Shown: positions 1-10,342 of the stretch, piece by piece
Layout: every line of letters starts with the position of its first letter
Position numbering within the stretch: the stretch's first letter is position 1
Assembly: GCF_020523795.1 (NCBI RefSeq)
Contig: NZ_JAJALI010000005.1
Location: forward strand, 62,001-126,000
DNA: 64,000 nt
Source: Ancylobacter sp. Lp-2
GTDB taxonomy: Bacteria; Pseudomonadota; Alphaproteobacteria; Rhizobiales; Xanthobacteraceae
Direction: 5' to 3'
Made by a program: the position numbers and the translations under genes
The notes under the pieces: generated by a model
Seen by the model: only the letters and a program-made list of their open reading frames with translations
Database searches by the model: none
Told to the model about the DNA's origin: nothing

Positions 1-1332
1 CGCGCCTACCTCACCGAGGCGACCAAGGGGCTGCCCGGCTCCTGCGATGTCGGTGGCAATATCTGGAACTGGCTGATCAGCCGCATCGGCTACATCGCCG
101 GCGACTTCGAGGACCCCGCCACCTATGGCCGCATCCGCGAGCGGCTCGACGGGCGGGCCGGGCAGACCGGCAATGCGGTGTTCTACCTCGCGGTAGCCCC
201 GCGCTTCTTCGCCGCCATCTCCGAGCAGCTCGGCGGCGCCGGGCTGCTCAAGGAGGAGGATGGAGCCTTCCGCCACATCGTGGTGGAGAAGCCCTTCGGC
301 TCCGACCAGCCCTCGGCGCGGGCGCTCAACAAGCGCCTGCTGGCGGTGGCCGACGAGCGGCAAATCTACCGGATCGACCATTTCCTCGGCAAGGAAACCG
401 TGCAGAACATGATGGCGCTGCGCTTCGGCAACGGCATCTTCGAGCCGATCTGGAGCAAGGAATATATCGACCACGTGCAGATCACCGCCGCCGAGACGGT
501 GACGGTCGAGCAGCGCGGGCGCTTCTACGACGCCACCGGCGCGCTGCGCGACATGGTGCCGAACCACATGTTCCAGTTGCTCGCCATGACGGCGATGGAG
601 CCGCCGAACTCCTTCGACGCCGATGCGGTGCGCACCGAGAAGACCAAGGTGATCGAGGCGATCCGCCACATGAAGCCGAGCGACGCCATCGGCGCGGCGG
701 TGCGCGGCCAGTACCGCGCCGGCATCATCAACGGCCAGCCGGTGAAGGATTATCGCGCCGAGCACGACGTCGCGCCCGACAGCCGCACCGAGACCTATGT
801 GGCGCTGAAATGCTTCGTCGATAGCTGGCGCTGGAACGGCGTGCCCTTCTATGTGCGCACCGGCAAGGCGCTCTCCGTGCGGCGCACCGAGATCGCCATC
901 CAGTTCAAGCGCGCGCCCGGCGTGCTGTTCCGCCATTTGCCCACCGCGCTGAAGCCGAACCTGATGGTCATCCACGTGCAGCCGGACGAGGGCGTCTCGC
1001 TGCGCTTCGCCGCCAAGGTGCCGGGCCGCAAGGTGAAGCTGTCGGAAGTCGAGATGGACTTCAAATATGCCGACTACTTCAAGGCGGCGCCGTCCACCGG
1101 CTACGAGACGCTGATCTATGACTGCCTGTGCGGCGACCCGACGCTGTTCCAGCGCGCCGACACCATCGAGGCGGGCTGGGAGGCGGTGGAGCCGATCATC
1201 GACGCCGTCGCCGGCGGCGACGACGACGTGCAGTTCTATTCCGCCGGCTCCAGCGGCCCGGCCATGGCCGACGTCATGCTGGCGCAGGACGGCTTCCAGT
1301 GGCTCTCTCTCGATCAGATGCGTGCACGATGA
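1..1332 (+). CDS. zwf: Glucose-6-phosphate 1-dehydrogenase, 3' part
   Basis: Oxidises glucose 6-phosphate to 6-phosphogluconolactone with NAD(P)+, the cytoplasmic entry step of the pentose phosphate and Entner-Doudoroff routes. The reading frame is open from base 1, so the 5' end with the Rossmann nucleotide-binding motif lies outside the window; 443 codons remain. The family motif EKPFGSD and the active-site signature RIDHFLGKE (around base 370) are intact, and the long C-terminal domain is complete. The stop codon overlaps the ATG of the next gene (ATGA), so the two are translationally coupled. Family assignment is secure; cofactor preference cannot be read. Confidence 0.96.
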   Translation, partial: RAYLTEATKGLPGSCDVGGNIWNWLISRIGYIAGDFEDPATYGRIRERLDGRAGQTGNAVFYLAVAPRFFAAISEQLGGAGLLKEEDGAFRHIVVEKPFGSDQPSARALNKRLLAVADERQIYRIDHFLGKETVQNMMALRFGNGIFEPIWSKEYIDHVQITAAETVTVEQRGRFYDATGALRDMVPNHMFQLLAMTAMEPPNSFDADAVRTEKTKVIEAIRHMKPSDAIGAAVRGQYRAGIINGQPVKDYRAEHDVAPDSRTETYVALKCFVDSWRWNGVPFYVRTGKALSVRRTEIAIQFKRAPGVLFRHLPTALKPNLMVIHVQPDEGVSLRFAAKVPGRKVKLSEVEMDFKYADYFKAAPSTGYETLIYDCLCGDPTLFQRADTIEAGWEAVEPIIDAVAGGDDDVQFYSAGSSGPAMADVMLAQDGFQWLSLDQMRAR

Positions 1333-2165
1333 ACAGTTCCCCTACCCCCTCCGGCCGTATTTCGCTGATGGTCTCCGACGTCGACGGCACGCTGGTCGAC
1401 AAGCAGAAGGCGGTGACGCCCGCCACGGCGGCGGCGGTGAGCCGGCTGCGCGAGGCCGGCGTGCCTTTCTGCGCCGTCTCGGCCCGGCCACCGCGCGGCA
1501 TGAAGATCCTGGTCGAGGCGCTCGGCCTCGACCTGTTCGGCGGCTTCAATGGCGGCGAGATCCTGCGCGGCGACTTTTCGGTGGTCGAGCAGCATTTCAT
1601 CGCCCGCGAGGCGGCGCAGACCGGCATCGAGATGATGCGCCAGCGCGGCGCCGGCATCTGGGTGTTCGCCGACAATGAGTGGTTCCTCACCGATCCCGAC
1701 AACCAGTATGTCGCCGGCGAGATTCGCACCGTGGCCTTCCAGCCGACGGTGGTCAGCGCGTTCGGCGACCATGTCGCGCGGGCGGGCAAGATCGTCGGCG
1801 CCTCCAGCGACTTCGCCATGCTGGAGGCCTGCGAGGCCGAACTCCAGCCCTTGCTGGGCAGCGGCGCCACGGTGAAGCGCTCACAGCCGAAATATCTCGA
1901 CCTCACCCCGCCCGGCACCGACAAGGGCCATGCCGTGCGCGCCTTCGCGGCGCATTACGGGGTGCCGCTCGACGAGGTCGCGGTCATCGGCGACATGCAC
2001 AACGACCTGCCGATGTTCACCAATGCCGGGCTCGCCATCGCCATGGGCAATGCCGCGCCGGAGGTGAAGGCGCAGGCGCATGTGGTCACCACCGCCAATG
2101 ACGCGGACGGGGTAGCGCACGCCATCGAGCAGTTCGTGCTGCCGCGCGCCGGCGGCAGGGGCTAG
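1329..2165 (+). CDS. HAD-superfamily hydrolase, Cof type
   Basis: A 278-residue HAD phosphatase of the Cof/sugar-phosphatase branch. The catalytic nucleophile motif DVDGT lies at residues 17-21, and the C-terminal acidic motif GDMHND, which completes the Mg2+ site, is present near residue 220; the large insert between them is the C2-type cap. The ATG overlaps the zwf stop, so it probably dephosphorylates a sugar phosphate or removes a by-product of the pentose phosphate branch. That role is inference from position; substrates of this family cannot be predicted from sequence. Longer upstream extensions of the frame run inside zwf and are not the gene. Confidence 0.88.
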   Translation: MNSSPTPSGRISLMVSDVDGTLVDKQKAVTPATAAAVSRLREAGVPFCAVSARPPRGMKILVEALGLDLFGGFNGGEILRGDFSVVEQHFIAREAAQTGIEMMRQRGAGIWVFADNEWFLTDPDNQYVAGEIRTVAFQPTVVSAFGDHVARAGKIVGASSDFAMLEACEAELQPLLGSGATVKRSQPKYLDLTPPGTDKGHAVRAFAAHYGVPLDEVAVIGDMHNDLPMFTNAGLAIAMGNAAPEVKAQAHVVTTANDADGVAHAIEQFVLPRAGGRG

Positions 2166-2249
2166 GGCCACAGCTTGGACTAAGGCCGCGGCAGGAGCTA
2201 ATGCCGCGGCTTGGGCCAGGCCGTTGCTTGGCTTAAGCCGGGCGGCGGC

Positions 2250-3707
2250 TCACACGCCGATCGGCATGCGCGCCGGGTCGCGCTCGACGGCGCGCGGGGC
2301 GACCAGCGCCTTCCAGGTCGACAGCGCCCGGTTCGGCGCCGGAAAGGCCGGGCGCGGCACGAAGCGGCCCCGGCCGGGGCGCGGCGCGTCGTTGCGACCT
2401 TGTGAGAACACCACCTCGCCGCGCGACAGGGTGAAGCGCGGCAGGCCGCGCACCTCGACGCCCTCGAACACGTTGTAGTCGATGATCGAGGCCTGCGTTC
2501 CCGCGCGGATGGTCTTGGACGCCTTGGGGTCCAGCACCACGATGTCGGCATCGGCGCCCGGCGCGATGGCGCCCTTCCTCGGATAGAGGTTGAGGATGCG
2601 GGCGATGTTGGTCGAGGTGGCGGCGACGAACTCGCTCGGCGTCAGCCGGCCGGTCTCCACACCCTTGGTCCACAGCACTGGCATGCGGTCCTCCAGCCCG
2701 CCGGTGCCGTTGGGAATGCGGGTGAAGTCGTCGAGCCCCATGCGCTTCTGCACGGTGGTGAAGGCGCAATGGTCGGTCGCCACCACCTGCAGCGATCCGG
2801 CCGACAGCCCGGCCCACAGGCTGTCCTGATGCGCCTTGTCGCGGAAGGGCGGCGACATCACCCGCTGCGCCGCATAATCCCAGTCCGGATGCCGGTAGAC
2901 GCTCTCGTCGAGCGTGAGATGCTGGATCAGCGGCTCGCCATAGACCCGCATGCCCTTCTGCCGCGCCCGCCGGATCGCCTCATGCGCCTGCTCGCAGGAG
3001 ACGTGCACGATATAGACCGGCACCCCGGCGGCATCGGCGATCATGATGGCGCGGTTGACCGCCTCGCCCTCCACCTCCGGCGGGCGGGAAAAAGCGTGCG
3101 CCTCCGGGCCACGCACGCCCTCGGCGAGGTATTTCTGCTGGAGCGCGGCGACGATGTCGCCGTTCTCGGCATGCACCAGCGGCAGCGCGCCGAGCGCGGC
3201 GCAGCGCTGGAAGGAGGCGAACATCTGGTCGTCGTCGACCATCAGCGCGCCCTTATAGGCCATGAAGTGCTTGAAGCTGTTGACGCCGCGCGCCACCACC
3301 TGCTCCATCGCGTCGAAGATCGCCTGCGACCAGCCGGTGACGCACATGTGGAAGGAATAGTCGGCGCTGGCCTGGCGGGCGGCCCGCGCCTGCCAGGCGT
3401 CGAGGGCGCCGAGCAGGTTTTCGCCGTCGGGAATGACGAAGTCGACCACCATGGTGGTGCCGCCGGCCAGCCCGGCGAAGGTGCCGCTTTCCCAGGTCTC
3501 CGCCGCCGTGGTGCCCATGAACGGCATTTCGAGATGGGTGTGCGGGTCGATGCCGCCCGGCATCACATAGGTACCGCTGGCGTCGAGCACGGTGTCGCCG
3601 GCGAGGTCCGGCCCGATGGCGGCGATGGTCTCGCCCTCGATGAGCACATCCGCCGCATAGGCACGGTCGGCGGCGACGACGGTGCCGCCCTTGATGACGA
3701 TGGACAA
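2250..3707 (-). CDS. Dihydropyrimidinase / D-hydantoinase family amidohydrolase
   Basis: Cytoplasmic binuclear-zinc cyclic amidase that opens dihydropyrimidine or hydantoin rings. Metal ligands are visible: the HTH pair at about residues 56-58, the lysine of FMAYKG (about 152) that becomes carbamylated, the histidines of HAEN and YIVHVSC, and the aspartate of ATDHC. I place the start at a TTG (3707) because GGAGGAG sits six bases upstream and the product then begins MSIVIKGG, as usual for the family; length is 485 residues, normal. It is the last gene of the pentitol operon, 88 bases after the kinase, but no other pyrimidine gene is near, so its job here is unclear. Confidence 0.88.
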   Translation of the reverse strand: MSIVIKGGTVVAADRAYAADVLIEGETIAAIGPDLAGDTVLDASGTYVMPGGIDPHTHLEMPFMGTTAAETWESGTFAGLAGGTTMVVDFVIPDGENLLGALDAWQARAARQASADYSFHMCVTGWSQAIFDAMEQVVARGVNSFKHFMAYKGALMVDDDQMFASFQRCAALGALPLVHAENGDIVAALQQKYLAEGVRGPEAHAFSRPPEVEGEAVNRAIMIADAAGVPVYIVHVSCEQAHEAIRRARQKGMRVYGEPLIQHLTLDESVYRHPDWDYAAQRVMSPPFRDKAHQDSLWAGLSAGSLQVVATDHCAFTTVQKRMGLDDFTRIPNGTGGLEDRMPVLWTKGVETGRLTPSEFVAATSTNIARILNLYPRKGAIAPGADADIVVLDPKASKTIRAGTQASIIDYNVFEGVEVRGLPRFTLSRGEVVFSQGRNDAPRPGRGRFVPRPAFPAPNRALSTWKALVAPRAVERDPARMPIGV

Positions 3708-3795
3708 AGCAATCTCCTCCTCAGGCACGCCTCAGGCACGCGGCGCCCGCCCAGCAAGGATCGTGCCCGGCCGGAGGTCCCGGCCGTTCGCGAGG

Positions 3796-5400
3796 TCAGT
3801 CGCGCAGCGCGCGATAGGCACCCTGCAACGCCTCGAAGCCGCGGAAGCGCCGCGCATGCCACGCCGCCGTCGCCGCGTCCGGCGGGTATTCCGCCTCGAT
3901 CTCCGACATGGCCGACATCGCCGCCTCGACGCCCTCATAGCGCCCGGCCGCCACCGCCCCCAGCATCGCCGCTCCCAGCAGCACCGGCTCGCCGGAGCGC
4001 ACCGCCGCGATGCTCACGCCGGCGGCATCGGCCAGCACCTGCCGCACCAGCGGGCTCTGGCCGGCGCCGCCGGACACCACCACCGTGCCGGTGCGCGCGC
4101 CCTTGGCCGCCTGCGCCTCGAGGATCTGCCGCAGCCCGTAGCCGATGCCGGCAATGCCGGCCATGTAGAGCCCGACCAGGCTGTCGAGGTCGTCGTCCAT
4201 GCCGAGGCCGGCGACGATGCCGCGGGCGAGATGGTCGGCGAAGGGCGCCCGGTTGCCGAGGAATTCCGGCACCACGTAGAGCGTGCCGGCGAGCTCGGCG
4301 ATCGCCGCCGCGCCGCCGGCCGCCTCGGCGCGATGCGCCAGCCAGATGCTGAGATTCTGTCCCTCGGCCTTCGCCAGCTCCAGCGCCTCCGGCGCCGCCG
4401 GGTGCAGCCGCACCAGCCGGTCGATGGCGGCGCCGGCCGCCGACTGGCCGCCCTCATTGAGCCAGAAGCCCGGCACCATCGCCGAGAAATACGGCCCCCA
4501 CACGCCGGGCACGAAGGCCGGCTCGGTGGTGGTCAGCAGGGTGCAGGCCGAGGTGCCGAACACATAGGCCATGCGGTTCAGCGCGTTGCCGTCGCCGCCG
4601 CGCGCGCCCACCGTGCCGATGCCGCCGGCATGGGCGTCAATCAGCCCAGCGCCGACCGCTGTGCCCGGCGCGAGGCCGAGCTCCGCCGCCGCCTGCGCGG
4701 TGAGGCCGGTGCCGAGCGGGGTGCCGGCGGCCACCACCTCGGTGCCGATGCGGGCAAAGCCCTCGTCCGCCAGCGCGCCGAGGCCGATCTTGCGGAAATA
4801 ATCCGCATCCCAGCGCTGCTCATGCGCGAGATAGGTCCATTTGCAGGTGAGCGTGCACACCGAGCGGGCGAGGCTGCCACTCGCCTTCCAGGTGAGGAAG
4901 TCGGCGAGGTCGAGGAACTGCCAGGCGCCAGCGAAGGTTTCCGGCAGCTTCTCGCTCAGCCAGAGCAGCTTGGGCGTCTCCATCTCCGGCGAGATGATGC
5001 CGCCGACATAGTCCAGCACCGGGCTGCCCAGCGCGTTGATGCGGTCGGCCTGCCCGGTGGCGCGGTGGTCCATCCACACGATGACGTTGCGGGCGGGATC
5101 GCCGTGGCGGCCGACCGGCAGCGGCCGGCCCTCGGCGCCCAGCACCACCAGCGAGCAGGTGGCGTCGAAGCCGATGCCCTCGACATCGTCAGCCGCGATG
5201 CCGGCGCGGGCGACCGCCTCCTTCACGCTGGCGCAGACGCAGGCCCAGATATCATCGCTGGACTGCTCGACGACGTCGCCATGCTCTTTCCAGATGCGGA
5301 TGTCCCGCTTGGCGACGGCCAGCTGCCGGCCGTCGGCGTCGAAGATGCCGGCGCGCACGCTGCCGGTGCCGACGTCAATTCCAACGAAACATCCGCTCAT
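3796..5400 (-). CDS. rbtK: D-ribulokinase, FGGY pentulose kinase
   Basis: Phosphorylates D-ribulose to D-ribulose 5-phosphate. The 534-residue protein has the two-domain FGGY/actin-like fold: N-terminal phosphate-binding motif GIDVGTGSVRAG (about residues 6-17), the hinge FGTSAC and the C-terminal adenosine motif GGAGQSP. It belongs to the FGGY pentulose-kinase subgroup rather than to xylulokinase or glycerol kinase. The ATG at 5400 lies two bases after the stop of the ribitol dehydrogenase gene, matching the rbtD-rbtK pairing known from Klebsiella. A TTG six bases upstream is an alternative start. The symbol rests mainly on its neighbour; ribulose as substrate is therefore inferred. Confidence 0.82.
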   Translation of the reverse strand: MSGCFVGIDVGTGSVRAGIFDADGRQLAVAKRDIRIWKEHGDVVEQSSDDIWACVCASVKEAVARAGIAADDVEGIGFDATCSLVVLGAEGRPLPVGRHGDPARNVIVWMDHRATGQADRINALGSPVLDYVGGIISPEMETPKLLWLSEKLPETFAGAWQFLDLADFLTWKASGSLARSVCTLTCKWTYLAHEQRWDADYFRKIGLGALADEGFARIGTEVVAAGTPLGTGLTAQAAAELGLAPGTAVGAGLIDAHAGGIGTVGARGGDGNALNRMAYVFGTSACTLLTTTEPAFVPGVWGPYFSAMVPGFWLNEGGQSAAGAAIDRLVRLHPAAPEALELAKAEGQNLSIWLAHRAEAAGGAAAIAELAGTLYVVPEFLGNRAPFADHLARGIVAGLGMDDDLDSLVGLYMAGIAGIGYGLRQILEAQAAKGARTGTVVVSGGAGQSPLVRQVLADAAGVSIAAVRSGEPVLLGAAMLGAVAAGRYEGVEAAMSAMSEIEAEYPPDAATAAWHARRFRGFEALQGAYRALRD

Positions 5401-5402
5401 GC

Positions 5403-6131
5403 TCAAAGGTCCGTTGCGTTCGGCAGGATCACGAGGTCACGAACCGTGACGTTACGCGGACGGGTCAGCATGAAGATGACGCAGTCCGCCACCTCCTTTG
5501 CCTCCATGAGGGCACCCGAGGCAAGCGCCTCGTCGAGCTTGGCCTGCGGCCAGTCCTTGATCAGGGCGGTGACCACCGGGCCGGGCAGCACCGCGCCGAC
5601 GCGCACGCCATGCGGGGCCATCTGCCGGCGCACGGTGTGGACAAAGGCCTGCACGGCGAATTTCGACGCCGTGTAGACCGGCTCCCACACCACCGGCACC
5701 ACGCCGGCCACCGAGGAGGTGAAGATCACGTCGCCGGTCTTGCGCTCGACCATGTGCGGCAGCACCGCCTGCACGGTGCGGAAGGCGGCGTTGACGTTGA
5801 GGTTCAGCACCCGGTCCCATACGTCCGGGTCGCCCTCCACCACGTTGCCGCCGATATAGGCGCCGGCATTGGCGTGGAAGATGTCGAGCGGGCCGCAGGC
5901 GTCGAGGATCTGCGGCAGCATGGTGGCGACGCTCGCCGGATCCAGGAGGTCGACCACTACCGGCACGGCCTTCGGGCCGAGCTCGGCGCAGATGGATTCG
6001 AGTGCGTCCGCGGCGCGGTCGACGAGGGCGACGGTGGCGCCCTCCTCCAGCATCGCGCGGGCGCATTCGAGGCCGATGCCCGATGCTGCCCCGGTGATGG
6101 CCGCAACCTTGCCCTGAAGCCTGCTTCCCAT
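5403..6131 (-). CDS. rbtD: Ribitol 2-dehydrogenase, SDR family
   Basis: Oxidises ribitol to D-ribulose with NAD+. A classical 242-residue SDR: glycine-rich TGAASGIG (13-20), NAG (88-90), catalytic Ser around 140, Tyr153 and Lys157 in the YTASK motif. Long blocks such as [28 protein letters not shown] and [16 protein letters not shown] agree with what I remember of Klebsiella ribitol dehydrogenase, so the specific name is well supported. It sits between xylitol dehydrogenase (78 bases upstream) and the kinase (two bases downstream) in the pentitol operon; a GGGGA ribosome-binding site lies upstream of the ATG. Confidence 0.92.
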   Translation of the reverse strand: MGSRLQGKVAAITGAASGIGLECARAMLEEGATVALVDRAADALESICAELGPKAVPVVVDLLDPASVATMLPQILDACGPLDIFHANAGAYIGGNVVEGDPDVWDRVLNLNVNAAFRTVQAVLPHMVERKTGDVIFTSSVAGVVPVVWEPVYTASKFAVQAFVHTVRRQMAPHGVRVGAVLPGPVVTALIKDWPQAKLDEALASGALMEAKEVADCVIFMLTRPRNVTVRDLVILPNATDL

Positions 6132-6209
6132 GTCAGTCCCCGATTCCTTCGAAAATGGACAAGGCCCGGCCGCGCAAGGCGGCCGGGCCGAATGAGGCGC
6201 GCCGGCGGC

Positions 6210-7250
6210 TCAGCCGCGCAGCTTGATCTGCAGCTTCACGTCGTCCGGCAGGCCCTTGGCCGCGCGGTCGAAGGCCTCGATGCTGCGGGCGAAGTCGAAG
6301 GTCTCGGAGATCAGCGGCTTCAGGTCGACCTTGCCGGAGGCGATGAGGTTGACCGCGCGGTCGAAATTATTGGCGTAGCGGAACACCGTCTCGATGCGCG
6401 CTTCCTTGATGATCGCCGCCGCGACGTCGAACCTGGTCGGCTCGACCGGCATGCCGATCAGCACCAGCGTGCCGCCCGGTCGCACGATGTCGAAGATGCC
6501 GTCATAGGCGCGCGGCGAGCCGCTGGCCTCGAACACCACGTCGGCGCCCCAGCCCTCGGTCTCCTCGGCGATCACGTCCTTGAGCGCCCGCTCGGTGATG
6601 TTCACCGGGTGGATGCCGGCATATTGCCCGGCGATGGCGAGCTTCGGCGCCGAGAGGTCGGAGATGTAGACCCGGGCGCAACCACCGGCGAGGGCGGCCA
6701 GCGCCGTCATGATGCCGATCGGGCCGCAGCCGATCACCACCGCCACGTCGCCGGGGGTGATGCGCGCCCGCGTCGCCGCCTGCAGGCCGACGGCGAAGGG
6801 CTCGACCATCGCGCCTTCGGCGAAGGAGACGTTGTTCGGCAGCTTGTAGGTGAAGGCGGCGGGATGCACGACCTCGGGGGTCAGCACGCCATGGATCGGC
6901 GGCGTCGCCCAGAAGCGCACATCGGGATCGACATTGTAGATGCCGAGCTTGGTCGCGCGCGAACTCATGTTCGGCACGCCCGGCTCCATGCAGACCCGGT
7001 CGCCGACCTTGAGGTTCTTCACGTTGGCGCCGACCGCGATGATGGTGCCGGCCGCCTCGTGGCCGAGCACCATCGGCTCGCGCACCACGAAGGAGCCGAT
7101 GGCGCCATGGGTGTAGTAATGCACGTCGCTGCCGCAGACGCCGACCGTGTCGATGGCGATCTTCACGTCGTCGGGGCCGACCTCCTGCGGGAGGTCGATG
7201 TCGCGAAGGGAAAGCTCGCCCTTCTTTTCGAGAACCAGTGCCTGCACCAT
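6210..7250 (-). CDS. Xylitol/polyol dehydrogenase (D-xylulose reductase), zinc MDR family
   Basis: Medium-chain dehydrogenase of the sorbitol/xylitol dehydrogenase branch, 346 residues, expected to oxidise xylitol to D-xylulose or a related polyol with NAD+. Catalytic zinc ligands Cys39 and the His64-Glu65 pair are present, and the cofactor motif VVIGCGPIG follows in the second domain. In the lobe around residues 91-110, where many MDR enzymes carry four structural-zinc cysteines, this protein has none ([14 protein letters not shown]), as in several sorbitol-type dehydrogenases that hold only the catalytic metal. An AGGAAAAG ribosome-binding site precedes the ATG. Exact polyol specificity is inferred from the operon. 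Confidence 0.86.
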   Translation of the reverse strand: MVQALVLEKKGELSLRDIDLPQEVGPDDVKIAIDTVGVCGSDVHYYTHGAIGSFVVREPMVLGHEAAGTIIAVGANVKNLKVGDRVCMEPGVPNMSSRATKLGIYNVDPDVRFWATPPIHGVLTPEVVHPAAFTYKLPNNVSFAEGAMVEPFAVGLQAATRARITPGDVAVVIGCGPIGIMTALAALAGGCARVYISDLSAPKLAIAGQYAGIHPVNITERALKDVIAEETEGWGADVVFEASGSPRAYDGIFDIVRPGGTLVLIGMPVEPTRFDVAAAIIKEARIETVFRYANNFDRAVNLIASGKVDLKPLISETFDFARSIEAFDRAAKGLPDDVKLQIKLRG

Positions 7251-7287
7251 GGGCTTTTCCTGCTGGGGTTGCCGTCGTCGGCGGGCT

Positions 7288-8385
<1,098 letters not shown>

Positions 8386-8434
8386 CAGCTCAAACTCCAG
8401 ATAGGGCCGGCCCCGGCCTGCGGGGCGCCGTCCA

Positions 8435-9409
8435 TCAGCTCTCCAGCAGCGCGCTGGCGCAGCGTTCGTCGGTCACCAGTCGCTTCACATATCCCGCCCG
8501 GAGGATCGCCCGGACGATCGGCACCTTGTAGAGACCGCCCGACGCCAGGATCGAATGGCGCACCGGGCTCAGTTCGTGCGGCGCCAGCGACAGCACGCGC
8601 TCGTTGAGCGGGTGGTCGACCGGCCGGCCGTCGGCAGCGAGGAACACGCCGAGCAGGTCGCCGACGGCACCGGCGGCGGCGAGGCTCGCCAGGCTTTCCG
8701 AGACGGTCTGGGTCTGCACCAGCAGCGAGCGGGTCGTCATGTCGCCGCAGGACAGCAGCGCCATGTCCACCGTGCGGGCCCGGCGCATGGTTTCGCTGAT
8801 GCCGTGATGCGAGAGCAGCATGGTGCGGCTTTCCGGCGTCGGGAAATACAGCGGCGCGGCGAGATAGTAGCATTCCGCCGAGATCGAGCGCGCATAGCCG
8901 GTCGCCACCTCGAAGGTGGAGGCGCCGGAGCCGCGGGTGAGCCCGCCCATCACCGAGGTCACCCAGCTCTGCGGCATCGGCCGCACGGTGACGCGCTTGA
9001 GACCGGCGGCCAGCGTCTTGCCCCAGCCGACGCCGAGGCCCATGCCGTTCTCGAACAGGCCGTCGAGCAGCGCGCCGGCGGCCTCGCCGATGACGCGCTG
9101 CTGCTCGGCCTCGTCCGGCAGGCTCGGCACCACCGTGGCGCCCTCCAGCCCGTATTTCTCCTTCAGCCGCTGCTCGGCCTCGACGCATTCCGCCATCGGC
9201 AGGCGGATGTCGATGAAGACCGAGCCGTCGGAACGCACCTGGCCGAGGATCTTGTTGATGCGCAGGCGGGTGAGCCCGAGCTGGTCGGCGATGTCCTGCT
9301 GCGTCAGGCCGCCGATGAAGTACAGCCAGGCGACGCGGGCGCGGATCTGCGCCGCCTCGATCTCCTGTGCCGCCACCAGCCTGCCGCGCTCGCGTCCACC
9401 GCCGTTCAT
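8435..9409 (-). CDS. SorC/DeoR-type sugar-binding transcriptional regulator
   Basis: Probable local regulator of the pentitol operon. The ATG at 9409 is chosen because GAGGGGGGCGGA lies directly upstream; an upstream in-frame start would overlap the preceding gene. The product is 324 residues: an N-terminal winged-helix with a helix-turn-helix around residues 34-60 ([19 protein letters not shown]) and a C-terminal SorC sugar-binding domain of phosphosugar-isomerase fold that would bind a sugar or sugar-phosphate inducer. It is inside the operon, so autoregulation is likely. A candidate operator in the promoter upstream of the binding-protein gene is described separately. Confidence 0.9.
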   Translation of the reverse strand: MNGGGRERGRLVAAQEIEAAQIRARVAWLYFIGGLTQQDIADQLGLTRLRINKILGQVRSDGSVFIDIRLPMAECVEAEQRLKEKYGLEGATVVPSLPDEAEQQRVIGEAAGALLDGLFENGMGLGVGWGKTLAAGLKRVTVRPMPQSWVTSVMGGLTRGSGASTFEVATGYARSISAECYYLAAPLYFPTPESRTMLLSHHGISETMRRARTVDMALLSCGDMTTRSLLVQTQTVSESLASLAAAGAVGDLLGVFLAADGRPVDHPLNERVLSLAPHELSPVRHSILASGGLYKVPIVRAILRAGYVKRLVTDERCASALLES

Positions 9410-9419
9410 TCCGCCCCCC

Positions 9420-10331
9420 TCAGGCAAAGGCCTGCCTGAGCCGCGCCGAGGTCGCCTCGAGCGCGGTCAGGATCGACCCGCTATCCTGCTCGAAGGCATA
9501 GAACACCTCGAGGAAGACCGGAGCCGGGGCGATGCCGGTCCGGCGCAGCAGCGCCGCGGCATCCACAGGATCGACCTTGCCGGGCACGGTGAAGTCCCAG
9601 TGACGGTCGAGGAGGAAGTCTGTCTGCTGGATGTGGACGGCGGTGATCACGTCGGCGAGGTCGCGGAACCACGGCTCCATGGCGCCGTGATCCGGGCCGT
9701 AAAGCGGCTCGATGGTGCCGTGCCCCCAATCCGGGCACAGCCGCCACGGCACCGCGCTATCGGCCACGTCATCCATCATCCGCCGCGCCTGCGCCACCGT
9801 CCACGGCCATTCGCGCCGCATCGGCGTCGGCTCGACATAGAGCTCGCTCAGGCCTTCGGCCTTGGCGCGGGCGCCGAGCCGGTGCATGCGGGCGATCAGG
9901 TCGGTGTAATCGGCCTCGTCGAGTGCCTCCGCCTCGCGGCCGTCCAGCCGGGCGGGAATGGCGCCGAGCGGGCCGCCGACGCGGGGAATGCCGGCCAGCG
10001 CCGCGAAGCGGTAGGCGCGGCCGAGCCACTCCTCCGCGTAGTCGCGCACCTCGCGGTCGGGATGCAGCAGCTGGTTGAAGGTGTAGTGGGCGAGGCCGAT
10101 GAAGGCGCTGTGCACGGTGACGCCATTCGCCTGCGCCTGCCGCCGCAGATCGGCGGCATGGCGGTCGAGGATGGCGTCCGGCCACATCGGGTCGGCGAGG
10201 TCGTAGGAGAACTGCACCAGGTCGAGGCCGAGGCGCTCGCGCACCAGCGGCGCCCACAGCTCCGGCGTCACCCAGCGCTTCACGCAGAAGGACAGGTTGA
10301 TGCCGAAGGGGATGGGCTGCACGTCGCTCAC
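9420..10331 (-). CDS. TIM-barrel sugar isomerase/epimerase (AP-endonuclease-2 family)
   Basis: A 303-residue member of the xylose-isomerase-like TIM-barrel superfamily, which includes D-tagatose 3-epimerase and L-ribulose-phosphate epimerase relatives. Candidate metal ligands are the acidic residue in LYVEPTPMRREW, the histidine and aspartate in CPDWGHGT, the HIQQTD motif and the glutamate in VFLEVFYAFE. I place the start at GTG 10331, twelve bases after the permease stop with GGACGG upstream; longer readings run into the permease gene. In a pentitol operon it may interconvert ketopentoses (D-xylulose and D-ribulose), but the substrate is inference. Confidence 0.78.
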   Translation of the reverse strand: MSDVQPIPFGINLSFCVKRWVTPELWAPLVRERLGLDLVQFSYDLADPMWPDAILDRHAADLRRQAQANGVTVHSAFIGLAHYTFNQLLHPDREVRDYAEEWLGRAYRFAALAGIPRVGGPLGAIPARLDGREAEALDEADYTDLIARMHRLGARAKAEGLSELYVEPTPMRREWPWTVAQARRMMDDVADSAVPWRLCPDWGHGTIEPLYGPDHGAMEPWFRDLADVITAVHIQQTDFLLDRHWDFTVPGKVDPVDAAALLRRTGIAPAPVFLEVFYAFEQDSGSILTALEATSARLRQAFA

Positions 10332-10342
10332 AGCGCCGTCCG

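Noticed and set aside
2166-2249. GC-rich inverted and direct repeats (GCCGCGGC, GGCTTAAGCC) between the HAD and hydantoinase genes
   Set aside because: Two converging genes end here, but no T run follows and the stems are short; too weak to call a terminator.
2769-4352. Long plus-strand open frame opposite the hydantoinase and kinase genes
   Set aside because: Arg/His/Ala-rich translation with no domain; a shadow caused by high GC content, as are the many others opposite real genes (for example 3682-5676, 5610-7313 and 20955-23513).
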